Origin: Sideroxydans sp.
GTDB taxonomy: Bacteria; Pseudomonadota; Gammaproteobacteria; Burkholderiales; Gallionellaceae
Assembly (NCBI GenBank): GCA_024636935.1
Contig: JAGXGC010000007.1
Coordinates: forward strand, 1 to 64,000
DNA: 64,000 nucleotides
Direction: 5' to 3'
Every line of letters starts with the position of its first letter. Within the stretch, counting starts at the first letter, position 1. Of this stretch, positions 40,006-49,473 are shown one piece after another. Under the pieces are notes generated by a model. It did no database searches. It had not been told where the DNA came from and worked only from the letters and a program-made list of their open reading frames with translations. The position numbers and the translations under genes were made by a program.

Positions 40006-40059
40006 TTTCAGTGTGAAACAAGCGAGAATTCTTTCCATATAGAAATCCTAAAAAGAAAT

Positions 40060-40067
40060 CCCCCCCC
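40060..40067. promoter_or_regulatory. C8 tract directly before a start codon
   Basis: Eight C lie immediately before the ATG at 40068 and no normal Shine-Dalgarno is seen; AAAAAGAAA is upstream. Length change in this tract would alter the distance between any ribosome site and the start codon. Confidence 0.5.
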
Positions 40068-41261
40068 ATGAATACTAAGACCTCAAACGAAGCAAAGATT
40101 CTGATCTCTACTGACAACATTGATGATGCGGAGATGGTAAAGAATCTCTTGTATCCAGAATTCGACAACACCTTTGTTTCTATCGCACCTGAATTTTCAC
40201 CAGCATCTGATGTGTCAGAACTCGATCGTTATCGCCCCGACATTCTTGTTCTGGCATTCAAGGAACTGGAAAAATCAGAACAATACTATTTGGCGCTGTA
40301 CCGGTTCAGCAAAGTGATGCAGCAACATCCTCATCGCACTGTGATCTTATGTGGCAGAGATGAAGTGAAGCGGGCGTACGAATTGTGTATGAAAGATATC
40401 TTTGACGATTACGTCTTATTCTGGCCGATGACTTTCGATGCATCCCGGCTGCTGATGTCAATCCACAACGAACTCAGAGAGTTGTCATCCCTCAAGGAAA
40501 AGCTGCCGACCATCGGTGAATTTGCGGCACAGTCGCGTCAGCTATCGGAACTTCAGGGGAAACTCGATAGGCAAGTCGAGCAGGGAGTCATCCATATCGA
40601 AACGTCAAGCCGTGCCATGGAGCAAGCTGAAAAGGGGATCGATTCGGCCTTGGACGATTTCTCGCAAAGACTTATTTCTCAGTTGCAACCGAAGCAGGCT
40701 GAATTAAAAGACTTTAAAACGCTGAACAATGAGATCGTTCGCTTCAAAAATGAGGACGTGCATCAGCATTTTCAAGCAGCTGCCGAATCTGCACAACCAC
40801 TGAAAGAATGGGCACAAGGTTTGAAAAAGGAATATGAGCCGCAAATGGAATCGGTACGTGCACTAAGTGCCATGGCCGAGAAGATCAGACCCGTTGTGAT
40901 GGTGGTGGACGATGATGAGTTTCAGCACAAATTGATCGGCAGGATATTGGGGACGGAAGATTACCAGCTCATTTTCGCCAGCAGCGGTATTCAGGCTCTT
41001 GGGATGTTGCACAAAAAAACCCCGGATCTGATTCTTATGGATGTGATGATGCCGGATATGGATGGCATTGAGGTGATACGTCACTTGAGGGGGGGGGGGC
41101 AATATGCAAAGACTCCGGTGATCATGATCACCGGTAAGAGCGAAAAGAACATCGTTGCGAACAGTTTGAAAGTTGGAGCCAATGATTTCGTGGTAAAGCC
41201 CATCAATCGCAATATTCTGATTGCTAAGGTGGCTCACGCGTTGAATACTCCAACAAGTTAG
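40068..41261 (+). CDS. Two-receiver response regulator with coiled-coil linker and G11 tract
   Basis: 397 residues. The first 130 residues look like a receiver that lost its acidic pocket (KILISTDNIDDAEMV, LVLAFKELEKSE). A long helical or coiled-coil linker (about 145-275) follows, then a normal receiver: VVDDDEFQH, phospho-Asp D325 (LILMDVMMPDMDG), MITGKSE, and the final Lys in VVKPIN. There is no DNA-binding or enzyme output, so it may work by protein interaction, like chemotaxis or phosphorelay adaptor proteins. A run of eleven G at 41089-41099 encodes Arg-Gly-Gly-Gly in the receiver just after the phosphorylation helix. One added or lost G would truncate or alter the protein. Confidence 0.86.
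   Translation: MNTKTSNEAKILISTDNIDDAEMVKNLLYPEFDNTFVSIAPEFSPASDVSELDRYRPDILVLAFKELEKSEQYYLALYRFSKVMQQHPHRTVILCGRDEVKRAYELCMKDIFDDYVLFWPMTFDASRLLMSIHNELRELSSLKEKLPTIGEFAAQSRQLSELQGKLDRQVEQGVIHIETSSRAMEQAEKGIDSALDDFSQRLISQLQPKQAELKDFKTLNNEIVRFKNEDVHQHFQAAAESAQPLKEWAQGLKKEYEPQMESVRALSAMAEKIRPVVMVVDDDEFQHKLIGRILGTEDYQLIFASSGIQALGMLHKKTPDLILMDVMMPDMDGIEVIRHLRGGGQYAKTPVIMITGKSEKNIVANSLKVGANDFVVKPINRNILIAKVAHALNTPTS
41089..41099 (+). repeat. Eleven-G homopolymer inside a response regulator gene
   Basis: An uninterrupted run of 11 G within the coding frame (codons AGG GGG GGG GGG). Runs of this length slip often in replication and are used as phase-variation switches in several bacteria. They are also a frequent source of sequencing error. 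Confidence 0.9.
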
Positions 41262-41681
41262 CCACCAAGTCAGCTTTCCATTTCACTCGGCGTCGCATCG
41301 ATATGCTGTGATATTCGAGAAGGAAGTATTCTGTTGATTCGGCCAAGTGAAGTTTGAAGTGAATACCAAGGAATCAATAGGCTTGTAGGCAATATAGTTC
41401 AAACTTCATCTGGCCGTCTCTATCACATTCCTGGAATCGCCCCCCCCGAGCACTAGCCACCGGCAGCATTGGGTTCAGAGCACTCAGGCGAGATTCAAGT
41501 AAGCCACCACTCGGGATGATTCCGGTGCCTATGACCGGTCACTAATCCATTGCTGCCGTTAGGATAGTTCAATAGAGTGGCTGCTCTGGCCGAGTAACAG
41601 CCATCTGCAGCAAGCTCGGAGTGGGGCATCAATGGAAGGAAACGGAGGCATGCGTCCGTTCCTCACCTTAGGCAGTAAGCC
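41262..41681. other. Intergenic stretch with no recognised gene; holds a C8 tract
   Basis: About 420 bases after the response regulator gene. No ORF with a family resemblance was found. A run of eight C lies at 41440-41447. The stretch may be decayed DNA between the signalling cluster and the copper operon. Confidence 0.5.
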
Positions 41682-41754
41682 TTACTGCTTCTCGATCTTC
41701 TCGATCACCCACTTGCCAAGGAAATCGGCGGTGGCAGGCTGGGAACGTTTCTCA
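41682..41754 (-). pseudogene. Possible 3' remnant of a lost gene
   Basis: On the minus strand the end of a frame reads EKRSQPATADFLGKWVIEKI and then EKQ and a stop. The sequence has protein-like composition, but the frame runs upstream into the end of the DUF2231 gene without a start. It may be the tail of a deleted gene of the copper operon. Low certainty. Confidence 0.3.
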
Positions 41755-41778
41755 TGGTTTTGTCTTGCTCTGCATGAG

Positions 41779-42300
41779 TCAATGCGAATGAGGCAGCGTC
41801 TCATGCATAGGCTCATGCTCGTGTTCGTGTACTTCGCTCACGGTATGCGCGGGCAGGCTGATAACGCCCAGTCCGTGTCGGTAGACCAGTTCGGCACCAT
41901 GCCATGCCGTGCTGGCAACCAGCGCCCAAGCCAAAATCACCGCGCAGGCAACAGGCCATGCGGGTGTGGCATCCACTTTGTTTCGCCAGACATCCCAGCT
42001 GGCCAGTAGAAGCAGCGCCAGCAAGCTCGCCAAAGCCCAAGAGCGATGAAGAATCATCGCCGCATGTCCGGCTTCATCATGATCAACGGAGTTGAATGCC
42101 AACCATCCCATCAATGCAGTCGGCAAAGCCGCTAAGGCAGCCAGCCACAGTGTGGAATGCGCGAGTACGTTAAGGTGGGATGCAAAGCGTGTCCGCTTGC
42201 GCAGCAGGATCGCAGTCACATGGAACGCTGCCGATAGCGACACCAGCGCGATCGGGAAATGCACAAACAGCGGATGCCAGTTCGGAATCACTTCGATCAT
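41779..42300 (-). CDS. DUF2231 membrane protein with His-rich tail
   Basis: 173 residues, four hydrophobic helices, opening with the DUF2231 signature IPNWHPLFVHFPIALV. The C-terminal tail after residue 150 is rich in His and Glu (EVHEHEHEPMHETLPHSH) and could bind metal. It is the last gene of the copper efflux operon, 117 bases after the DUF411 gene. DUF2231 proteins are predicted heme or redox membrane proteins with no fixed function. Confidence 0.85.
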   Translation of the reverse strand: MIEVIPNWHPLFVHFPIALVSLSAAFHVTAILLRKRTRFASHLNVLAHSTLWLAALAALPTALMGWLAFNSVDHDEAGHAAMILHRSWALASLLALLLLASWDVWRNKVDATPAWPVACAVILAWALVASTAWHGAELVYRHGLGVISLPAHTVSEVHEHEHEPMHETLPHSH

Positions 42301-42417
42301 GATCGTCTCCTTATGTCATTTAACGTTCAACGCCGGTGTCGGGTGGACTGTGGCGGCGATCTCTTCAACTAGCGGCTTCCCCAACCCGCGGGAAACATCA
42401 TGCGCCCATGTGGTCGA

Positions 42418-42855
42418 CTATTCCACCGAGAATACGTACGGTTCTTGATTGCCCTTCGGTATTGCATAGATGGTCAGCGTACCTTTCTGCATCTCGCCCA
42501 TGCCGGGTGAGTTCATCGGCATGCCGGGCGCGCTGATGCCGATGATGGCTGGCTTCTCCTTGAGCATCTTGCGGATGGCGGCGACCGGCACATGGCCTTC
42601 GACTACATAACCGTCGATCAGTCCGGTGTGGCAACTTGCGACATGGTCCACGCCGTGCTGTTTCTTGATGGCGCTCATGTCTTGTTCGTCCAGCGCCTTC
42701 ACCTTGAAGCCGTTGTCGCGCAGATAGTCCACATACTTTTCGCAGCAGCCGCAGGTCGGGCTTTTGTGTACGGTGATGGTGGGCAGCGCCTGCGCGATGC
42801 CTGTCCATGTGAAAGTGAGCGCCAGTGTCAGCAAGAATCGTCTAAGTGTTTTCAT
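42418..42855 (-). CDS. DUF411 periplasmic metal-binding protein
   Basis: 145 residues with a signal peptide (1-23, ending AQA). The DUF411 family signature is present: VHKSPTCGCCEKYVDYLRDN with a CGCC motif, then VASCHTGLIDGYVVEGHVP and GISAPGMPMNSPGM, a Met-rich stretch suited to Cu(I). The family is usually found with copper resistance genes. It begins 43 bases after the cusA stop and belongs to the same transcript. Confidence 0.92.
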   Translation of the reverse strand: MKTLRRFLLTLALTFTWTGIAQALPTITVHKSPTCGCCEKYVDYLRDNGFKVKALDEQDMSAIKKQHGVDHVASCHTGLIDGYVVEGHVPVAAIRKMLKEKPAIIGISAPGMPMNSPGMGEMQKGTLTIYAIPKGNQEPYVFSVE

Positions 42856-42898
42856 GTCATTCCTTTGGGTGTTTCAAGTCTTAGTCGTTCAGCATGTG

Positions 42899-45800
42899 TC
42901 ATAGATCTCCCGGCTCGATCGCCGCGCGCCGTTCCTGCCACAGAAGCACCCAGCCATAGATCACCGGTAGCACCAGCAATGAAAGTACGGTGGCGGTGAC
43001 CATGCCGCCTATCATCGGGGCGGCGATGCGTTGCATCACATCCGAGCCGGTGCCGTTTCCCCACATAATGGGGATCAGGCCGGCGATGACAGCGGTGGCA
43101 GTCATGGCGATGGGGCGCACGCGCTGGGTGGTGCCGTCCAATACCGCTGCTGTGATGTCTGCGGCCTCCAGCACGCCAGCTTTTTCTATTCGACGCTGTG
43201 CCACGGCTTGATCGATGAAGGTCAGCACCAGCACGCCGATCTCTGCCGATACGCCGGCCAGCGCGATGAAGCCGACTGCGACGGTGATCGACATGTTGTA
43301 GCCGAGTAGCCAGATCAGCCAGTAGCCACCGATCAACGCGAACGGGATGGACAGCATCACTACCGCGGGCGCGACTAGGTTGCGGAAGTTGAAATACAGC
43401 AGCAGGAAGATGGTCAGCAGTGTCAACGGCACTACTACTTTCAAACGTGCTGCAGCGCGTTCCATATATTCGAACTGGCCCGACCATACCAATGAATAGC
43501 CCGGCGGGATCTTGACCGTGTCTGCGACCTGCTTCTTCGCTGCTGCGACGTAACCACCGATGTCGCTAGTCTTGATGTCCACATAGATCCACGCGTTGGG
43601 CGTGGCGTTCTCCGTCTTTACCACTGGCGGTCCGCGCCGCAGATTTAGATCGGCTACCAGTGACATCGGAATCTGCGTGCCGGTCGGCGTCGGGATCAAT
43701 ACCCGGCGTAACGATTCCAAGTTGTCACGCAGTTCGCGCGGGTAGCGCAGATTGATCGGGTAGCGCTCCAGCCCTTCCACTGTCTCGCTCACGTTCATGC
43801 CGCCAATGGCCGACTGGATTACATCCTGTACGTCACCGACGGTCAGACCGTAGCGCGCCGCTTCTTCACGTTTGATGTCGAAGTCGAGGTAGTAACCACC
43901 GGCTGCCTTGTCGGCGAAAGCGGAGAGTGTGTCCGGTAAAGTATTCAAGGACTTCTCAATGTCGCCCGCGACTTTTTCCAGCACATACAGATCGGGACCG
44001 GAAACCTTGATGCCGATCGGCGTCTTGATGCCGGTGGAGAGCATGTCGATGCGCGTCTTGATCGGATAGGTCCAAGCATTGGCGAGTCCGGGGAATTTGA
44101 TCGCCGCATCCATCTCTTGCATCAGCGCTTTCGTGGTCTTGGACGGATCTGGCCATTCCTCACGCGGTTTCAGGCGTACGGTGGTCTCGATCATGGATAG
44201 CGGGGCGGGATCGGTGGCGGAATTGGAACGGCCCACTTTGCCGAACACGTGATTCACCTCGGGAAAGGTCGCCAGTATCTTGTCGGTCTGTTGCAACAGT
44301 TCCTTCGCCTTGGTGATGGAGATGCCGGGGTAGGTGGTCGGCATGTACAGCACATCGCCCTCATCCAGCGGCGGCATGAATTCGGAACCAATCTTCAGTA
44401 CCGGATACGCCGTCGCGGCCAGCAACACCAGTGCTAGCAACAGCGTCAGTTTGCGTCGTTTCATAGCGAGTTGCAGCAGCGGCTTATGCAGCCGCTTCAG
44501 CCACACGTTGATTATGTTGTTCTCTTCGCTGGGTATCTTGCCGCGTATCAGCAGCCCCATCAGTACCGGCACCAGCGTGACCGCGAGCAGCGCGGCGGCT
44601 GCCATGGCATAGGTCTTGGTGAAGGCCAGCGGCGCGAACAGACGGCCTTCCTGCGCCTGTAGGGTGAACACCGGCAGGAACGACACGGTGATGATGAGTA
44701 GTGAGAAGAATAGCGCCGGGCCGACCTCTTTCGCTGCCGTGGCAACAGCTTCCCATCTGGCGTGCAGGTCGTTGCGTCGTTCACCCAGATGTTCGAGATG
44801 CTTGTGCGCGTTCTCTATCATCACGATCGCGCCATCGATCATCGCACCGATGGCGATGGCGATGCCGCCCAGCGACATGATGTTGGCTGACAGTCCTTGC
44901 CAACGCATGATCATGAACGCGATCAGGATGCCGACCGGCAGACTGATGATGGCGACCAGCGCACTGCGCGCATGCAGCAGGAACAGCAGGCAGATCAGCG
45001 CGACCACGATGGATTCCTCGATCAGCTTGTGTTGCAGGTTCTCCACAGCGCGTTCGATCAGGTCGCCACGGTCGTATACCGGTACGATCTCCACGCCGTC
45101 GGGCAAGCCTTGTTTGAGACTTTCGAGTTTCTCGCGCACGCGCTCGATGGTGGCCAGCGCATTTTCACCGTAGCGCATCACCACCACGCCGCCGGCCACT
45201 TCGCCTTCACCGTCCAGTTCGGCTAGGCCGCGCCGCAACTCGGGGCCGAGATGGATGTTCGCCAACTGCTTGAGATAGATCGGTGTGCCGTTCGCATCCA
45301 CGCCGACTGGGATCACTTCCAAGTCATGCATATTCTTGATATAGCCCAGACCGCGCACCATGTACTCGGTCTCGCCCATTTCTACCAAACGTCCGCCCAC
45401 ATCCTTATTGCTGCGCTGGATGGCCATCTTCACTTTGGACAGCGGGATGTTGTAGGCCTGCAAGGCTTCCGGTTTGACTTCGACTTGGTACTGCTTGACG
45501 TAGCCGCCGATGGAAGCGACTTCGGAAACGCCATTCACCGTCTGCAGTGGATAGCGCAGATACCAGTCTTGGATCGAGCGCAGTTGCGCAAGATCGTGCT
45601 GGCCGGTTTTATCTACCAGCGCATATTCGTAGACCCAGCCCACGCCGGTGGCATCCGGCCCGAGTTTGGGCGAGACGCTGGCGGGCAGGCGGTCGGCGGC
45701 GTAGTTCAGATATTCGAGCACGCGGGTGCGTGCCCAGTACATGTCGGTGCCGTCTTCAAAGATCACATACACCATGGAGAAACCGAAGAATGAATATCCG

Positions 45801-46048
45801 CGCACCACTTTGGTTTTCGGCACCGACAGCATCGCGGTGGTGAGCGGGTAGGTCACTTGATCTTCCACCACCTGTGGTGCCTGTCCGGGGAAGCCGGTGA
45901 ACACGATGACTTGCACGTCGGACAGGTCGGGGATGGCATCCAGCGGTGTGGATTTCATCGCCTGCCAGCCAGCGAACGAGATGAGCAGCGTCGCAATCAG
46001 CACCATGAAACGGTTCTTGATCGAGAGGTCGATCAGGGTGCGGATCAT
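42899..46048 (-). CDS. cusA: CusA-type RND copper/silver efflux pump
   Basis: 1049 residues, the usual length of heavy-metal RND transporters, with 12 membrane helices and two large periplasmic loops. It starts IRTLIDLSIKNRFMVLI. Methionines of the CusA export path are kept in the FMPPL, APLSMIET and RIDMLSTG stretches, which points to Cu(I)/Ag(I) rather than the Zn/Co/Cd of CzcA. The stretch GAMIDGAIVMIENAHKHLEH is helix 4 with the proton-relay acidic residue. It overlaps the cusB gene by 4 bases (ATGA). Confidence 0.94.
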   Translation of the reverse strand: MIRTLIDLSIKNRFMVLIATLLISFAGWQAMKSTPLDAIPDLSDVQVIVFTGFPGQAPQVVEDQVTYPLTTAMLSVPKTKVVRGYSFFGFSMVYVIFEDGTDMYWARTRVLEYLNYAADRLPASVSPKLGPDATGVGWVYEYALVDKTGQHDLAQLRSIQDWYLRYPLQTVNGVSEVASIGGYVKQYQVEVKPEALQAYNIPLSKVKMAIQRSNKDVGGRLVEMGETEYMVRGLGYIKNMHDLEVIPVGVDANGTPIYLKQLANIHLGPELRRGLAELDGEGEVAGGVVVMRYGENALATIERVREKLESLKQGLPDGVEIVPVYDRGDLIERAVENLQHKLIEESIVVALICLLFLLHARSALVAIISLPVGILIAFMIMRWQGLSANIMSLGGIAIAIGAMIDGAIVMIENAHKHLEHLGERRNDLHARWEAVATAAKEVGPALFFSLLIITVSFLPVFTLQAQEGRLFAPLAFTKTYAMAAAALLAVTLVPVLMGLLIRGKIPSEENNIINVWLKRLHKPLLQLAMKRRKLTLLLALVLLAATAYPVLKIGSEFMPPLDEGDVLYMPTTYPGISITKAKELLQQTDKILATFPEVNHVFGKVGRSNSATDPAPLSMIETTVRLKPREEWPDPSKTTKALMQEMDAAIKFPGLANAWTYPIKTRIDMLSTGIKTPIGIKVSGPDLYVLEKVAGDIEKSLNTLPDTLSAFADKAAGGYYLDFDIKREEAARYGLTVGDVQDVIQSAIGGMNVSETVEGLERYPINLRYPRELRDNLESLRRVLIPTPTGTQIPMSLVADLNLRRGPPVVKTENATPNAWIYVDIKTSDIGGYVAAAKKQVADTVKIPPGYSLVWSGQFEYMERAAARLKVVVPLTLLTIFLLLYFNFRNLVAPAVVMLSIPFALIGGYWLIWLLGYNMSITVAVGFIALAGVSAEIGVLVLTFIDQAVAQRRIEKAGVLEAADITAAVLDGTTQRVRPIAMTATAVIAGLIPIMWGNGTGSDVMQRIAAPMIGGMVTATVLSLLVLPVIYGWVLLWQERRAAIEPGDL

Positions 46049-47595
46049 TGCTGCGCTCCCGTGCCTTGCGGCGACATGTCACTGGTCGGTTGTTGCATGG
46101 TTTCCAGCATCTTGGCAGTGGCTTCCTTCAGTTTCGATTCGGAGTCGATCAGGAACTGGCTCGATGTCACCACCTGTTCGCCTTCTTCAACGCCACTGAC
46201 GATCTGCGTCTGACTGTTGGCCGCCACACCCAGTGTGACGGTACGCGGCTCAAAGCGCCCCGGTGCGCGTTGTACGAACACCTGAGTCTGCGTTCCGCTG
46301 CGCACGATGGCTTCGCTCGGTACTGTCAGCGCATCGACCTTGCGTCCAGCCTGCACTTCCACTTGGCCGAACATGTCGGGTTTAAGCAGCAGTCCCGGAT
46401 TGGCGAATTCCAGCCGCGCCTTGACCGTGCGCGTCTTGGCATCGAGGTAAGGATAGATGCGTGTAAGTTTGCCGCTGAAGGTGCGGCCGGGAATGCCGGC
46501 GACTTGCAGGTTGGCGCGGTCGCCTTCACGCACCCAAGGCATGTCATCTTCGTATAGGTCGACCATCACCCATACCCGTGACAGGTCGGCGATCATGTAA
46601 AGCTCGGTCGACGGCATGATGCGTTCACCCTCGCGCGCGCCGATGTTCATCACGATGCCGCCCTGCGGCGCATGGATGTGCACCGCTTTGAATATCTCGC
46701 GCGTTTCCTTCAGTTGCGCGATCTGGTGTTCTGGAATGTCGAACAGGCGCAGCCGCTGTTCCGACGCAGAGAGCATGCGTTGTGCACCTTCACGCACATC
46801 GGCGAACGTGCTGTCCTTGAGCTTCTCTGCATTGTTCAACGCGAGCAGATACTCCTCCTCACTGGCCACCAGTTGCGGCGAGTAGATGGCGAGCAGCATG
46901 TCGCCTTTCTTCACTGCATCGCCGGTATTATTGACGAACAGCTTCTCCACCCAGCCGTCGTATTTCGGATGCAGGCGCAGTAGTCGCTCCTCGTCCATCG
47001 TGACGCGACCACTGGTGCGGATACTGCGCGATAGCGTGGTGCGCTGCACCGTCTGCGTGCGCACGCCGATGTCCTGCACGATGACCGGATCGATGCGGAC
47101 CGTGCCGGGTAACGACGCTGTATTTTCTTCGGCATAAACCGGGATGTAGTCCATGCCCATCTCATCCTGCGCTGGCACCGGGGAGGTGATCGCCGGATTC
47201 ATCGGGTTGCGATAGAACAGGACCTTGCGTTCCTTCGGTGTGTCATCCTCGGCGTACACTGGGATGTAGTCCATACCCATCTCGTCCTGTGCCGGCACTG
47301 GCGAAGTGATCGCGGGGTTCATCGGATTGCGATAGAACAGTGCCTTGCGTTCCTTGGGCTCCTGACCTTCGGCATACACCGGGATGTAGTCCATACCCAT
47401 CTCATCCTGCGCCGGCACCGGCGAAGTGATGGCAGGGTTCATCGGGTTGCGGTAGAACAGGGGTTTGCTTTCGGTCGCAGTGTTTGCTGCTTCGCTGTTC
47501 TGCTGCGTTGTGCCGGTAGCCAGCCAGTAACCGCCGCCCGCGCCAATCAGCAGCGCGCTGCCGATGGCAATGGTGAGTATCGTCTTATTGTTCAT
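46045..47595 (-). CDS. cusB: CusB-type membrane fusion protein with three metal-binding modules
   Basis: 516 residues. A signal anchor (residues 5-25) is followed by three copies of a 40-residue heavy-metal-binding module (LFYRNPMNPAITSPVPAQDE, then MGMDYIPVYAE), and then the standard fusion-protein body: RTSGRVTMDEERLLRLHPKY, a helical hairpin, lipoyl and beta-barrel parts (VWVMVDLYEDDMPWVREGD). Most CusB have at most one such module. The three copies lie in a 120-base tandem repeat. The protein collects Cu/Ag in the periplasm and joins CusA to CusC. It overlaps cusC by 11 bases and cusA by 4. Confidence 0.94.
   Translation of the reverse strand: MNNKTILTIAIGSALLIGAGGGYWLATGTTQQNSEAANTATESKPLFYRNPMNPAITSPVPAQDEMGMDYIPVYAEGQEPKERKALFYRNPMNPAITSPVPAQDEMGMDYIPVYAEDDTPKERKVLFYRNPMNPAITSPVPAQDEMGMDYIPVYAEENTASLPGTVRIDPVIVQDIGVRTQTVQRTTLSRSIRTSGRVTMDEERLLRLHPKYDGWVEKLFVNNTGDAVKKGDMLLAIYSPQLVASEEEYLLALNNAEKLKDSTFADVREGAQRMLSASEQRLRLFDIPEHQIAQLKETREIFKAVHIHAPQGGIVMNIGAREGERIMPSTELYMIADLSRVWVMVDLYEDDMPWVREGDRANLQVAGIPGRTFSGKLTRIYPYLDAKTRTVKARLEFANPGLLLKPDMFGQVEVQAGRKVDALTVPSEAIVRSGTQTQVFVQRAPGRFEPRTVTLGVAANSQTQIVSGVEEGEQVVTSSQFLIDSESKLKEATAKMLETMQQPTSDMSPQGTGAQQ
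47131..47460. repeat. 120-base tandem repeat (2.75 units) encoding metal-binding modules
   Basis: Units 47341-47460, 47221-47340 and a 90-base part at 47131-47220 have an exact 120-base period, with high identity over the module part and less in the linker. Each unit encodes one module with paired Met (NPMNP, EMGMDY). The reading frame is kept, so the array was expanded under selection or recently. Confidence 0.93.
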
Positions 47596-48895
47596 GCGTG
47601 TTCTCCTTGGGGGCGGGTAGCGGCGCGCCTACCGCCGCTTGCAGGTTCGCCAATGCCTGCCAGCCGTTGCTGATGGTCTTCCAGTATTGGGTTTCGTAGT
47701 TGTAGAGCATGACCTGCGCGCGTACCAGATTCAGAAAATCAACCTTGTTCACCTGATACGCGGCGCGCATGGCGGATACGGTCTGTTGTGACTGCGGGAT
47801 GAGGCCACCTTTGAATAGAGCAGCCTGTTCGCGGGCAGATTGGTATTCCGCCAGCGCCTGTTCTATCTGTGCTGTGACCTGCAAGATGCTGTCCTGTAAT
47901 TCGTAATCCTGCTGTTGCCACTCGGCCTGCCGTTGGGCAACTGCCTGTCCCTGTCGGCTACCGGCGAACAGCGGCAGGCTGATGCCGAGCGTGACGCTAG
48001 CCAGATCGGCGCGGGCGCTGCCGTTCGGGTTGTTGCCGCTACGGAATCCGTAAGCCAAGCCCAACTTTAAATCGGGGTAATAGTCTTTCTCTGCCAGTTG
48101 GGTGCGCGCTTGTGCAGCCTCCAGCAAATTGCGCCGGGTGGCGAGCAGCGGGCGCGTTGCTTGTGCCAGTTCGATCAATTGGCTGTCGCCGGCTACCGCT
48201 GGCAGGTCTTCGGATGCCTGTGCTGGCAGGATGATCTCGGTGAAGGCTTTGCGCCCCAGCAGTGCGTTCATGCGCGCCGCCATGTTGCGTCGCGATGCGC
48301 GCAGGCTGAGTTCCGTCTCCAGTAATTTGGATAGTTCCACCTGTGCCAGCAATACATCGGACTGCATGCCGAGTCCGGTGCTGTAACGGGTCTCAGCGAT
48401 AGTGTTCAGCTGGCGCAGCCAGGCTTGATTGTGCAGCACGATGTCCAGTGCGCGGTCGAGATAGAACAGGTTCCACCAAGTGCTGCGCACGTTGCGTTCC
48501 AGCAGCTGGCTTTGTTCGAGCACATCTTGTCCGGCTGCCTGTGCTTCGCTGTCGGCGGCCTGTTCGCGCAGCCCCAACTTTCCGGGGAAGGGAAGTGTCA
48601 GGCCGATGCCGATCTGCTTTTGCGTCATCGCTTCTTGTGACACGGAGAACGTATCGGTCGGGAAGCTGAGCGCGTTCAGCGATAGCGTCGGGTCGGGTAG
48701 GGTCGATACTTGTTCGGGTACGGCTGCCAACGCCTCGGCGCGCGACTGTCTTGCCGCCAGTCCGGGATTGTTAGCCAGCGCGAGCGTCACAGCCTGTTCC
48801 AGTTGCAACGGGCTGTCCGTTTCCGCCTGCGCCGTCTGCGTCAGCAAAGACGCCAGCAGCAATGCAGAAATGAAATTCTTGATCGGATTCATCAT
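47585..48895 (-). CDS. cusC: CusC/TolC-family outer-membrane efflux protein
   Basis: 436 residues with a signal peptide (cut near residue 24, TAQA|ETD) and two OEP repeats of long helices (LEQAVTLALANNPGLAARQS and later LIELAQATRPLLATRRNLLE). It forms the outer-membrane channel of the Cus pump. ATG 48895 follows GGAGA; the second codon is also ATG, so the start may be 3 bases later. It begins 64 bases after the cusF stop and overlaps cusB by 11 bases. Confidence 0.92.
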   Translation of the reverse strand: MMNPIKNFISALLLASLLTQTAQAETDSPLQLEQAVTLALANNPGLAARQSRAEALAAVPEQVSTLPDPTLSLNALSFPTDTFSVSQEAMTQKQIGIGLTLPFPGKLGLREQAADSEAQAAGQDVLEQSQLLERNVRSTWWNLFYLDRALDIVLHNQAWLRQLNTIAETRYSTGLGMQSDVLLAQVELSKLLETELSLRASRRNMAARMNALLGRKAFTEIILPAQASEDLPAVAGDSQLIELAQATRPLLATRRNLLEAAQARTQLAEKDYYPDLKLGLAYGFRSGNNPNGSARADLASVTLGISLPLFAGSRQGQAVAQRQAEWQQQDYELQDSILQVTAQIEQALAEYQSAREQAALFKGGLIPQSQQTVSAMRAAYQVNKVDFLNLVRAQVMLYNYETQYWKTISNGWQALANLQAAVGAPLPAPKENTHEQ

Positions 48896-48959
48896 TCAGT
48901 TGTCTCCAGTCGGGGCGGCAGTCGCCTGATTCGGCGACTGCCGCACATCCGAGCCGCGA

Positions 48960-49331
48960 TTATTTCTGCGGCGTAATGTGAGTGACGAAATACATGCGAG
49001 GTCCTTCATTGACCACTTCGAACTTCACTTTCTGGCCGGGCTTGATACCTTTCAGGATCGCGGCATCTTTGACCTTGAAGTCCATGGTCATGCCGGGCCA
49101 GCCGAGCGATTCGATCGGGCCGTGGGTCATGTTGACCTTGTTGTGCTGTAGATCGACCTTGTTCACCACACCTTGTCCCATATGGGATTGGGCAGCGGCA
49201 TGCATGTCAGCTTGATGCATACCGGATTGCGACATGTCTGATTGAGACATATGTTGTGAGTGATCCGCTGCCAGCGCGGCAGTGGAGGTGGCGAGCAAAA
49301 AGACAGAAAGGCTGATGGTTGTGATTTTCAT
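48960..49331 (-). CDS. cusF: CusF-type periplasmic copper chaperone
   Basis: 123 residues: signal peptide (1-22), a Met/His-rich segment with repeated QSDM/HQADM units (about 24-55), then the small OB-fold CusF domain. The Cu(I) site is visible as THGPIESLGWPGMTMDF, with His, Trp and two Met in the CusF order. It delivers Cu(I) or Ag(I) to CusB. The Met/His-rich extension is longer than in E. coli CusF. Confidence 0.93.
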   Translation of the reverse strand: MKITTISLSVFLLATSTAALAADHSQHMSQSDMSQSGMHQADMHAAAQSHMGQGVVNKVDLQHNKVNMTHGPIESLGWPGMTMDFKVKDAAILKGIKPGQKVKFEVVNEGPRMYFVTHITPQK

Positions 49332-49473
49332 GTTGATCTCCTAAAGATGTAATGGAACTGGTGGTGCTGGGGTGATAGCTGACGCTAAATACGCAACGCA
49401 CAGGCGAACACCGCCACTGGGCAGTGCAGGACAAAAATCAGTTTATGAAAAAGACAGACGGACTCGTCCCGCG

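Noticed and set aside
41632..42009. Plus-strand ORF of 125 codons
   Set aside because: Mostly antisense to the DUF2231 gene, with no family resemblance and no ribosome site.
47131..47460. CRISPR-like array
   Set aside because: The 120-base repeats are inside the cusB coding frame and encode protein modules, without unique spacers. No CRISPR array or cas gene was seen in the window.
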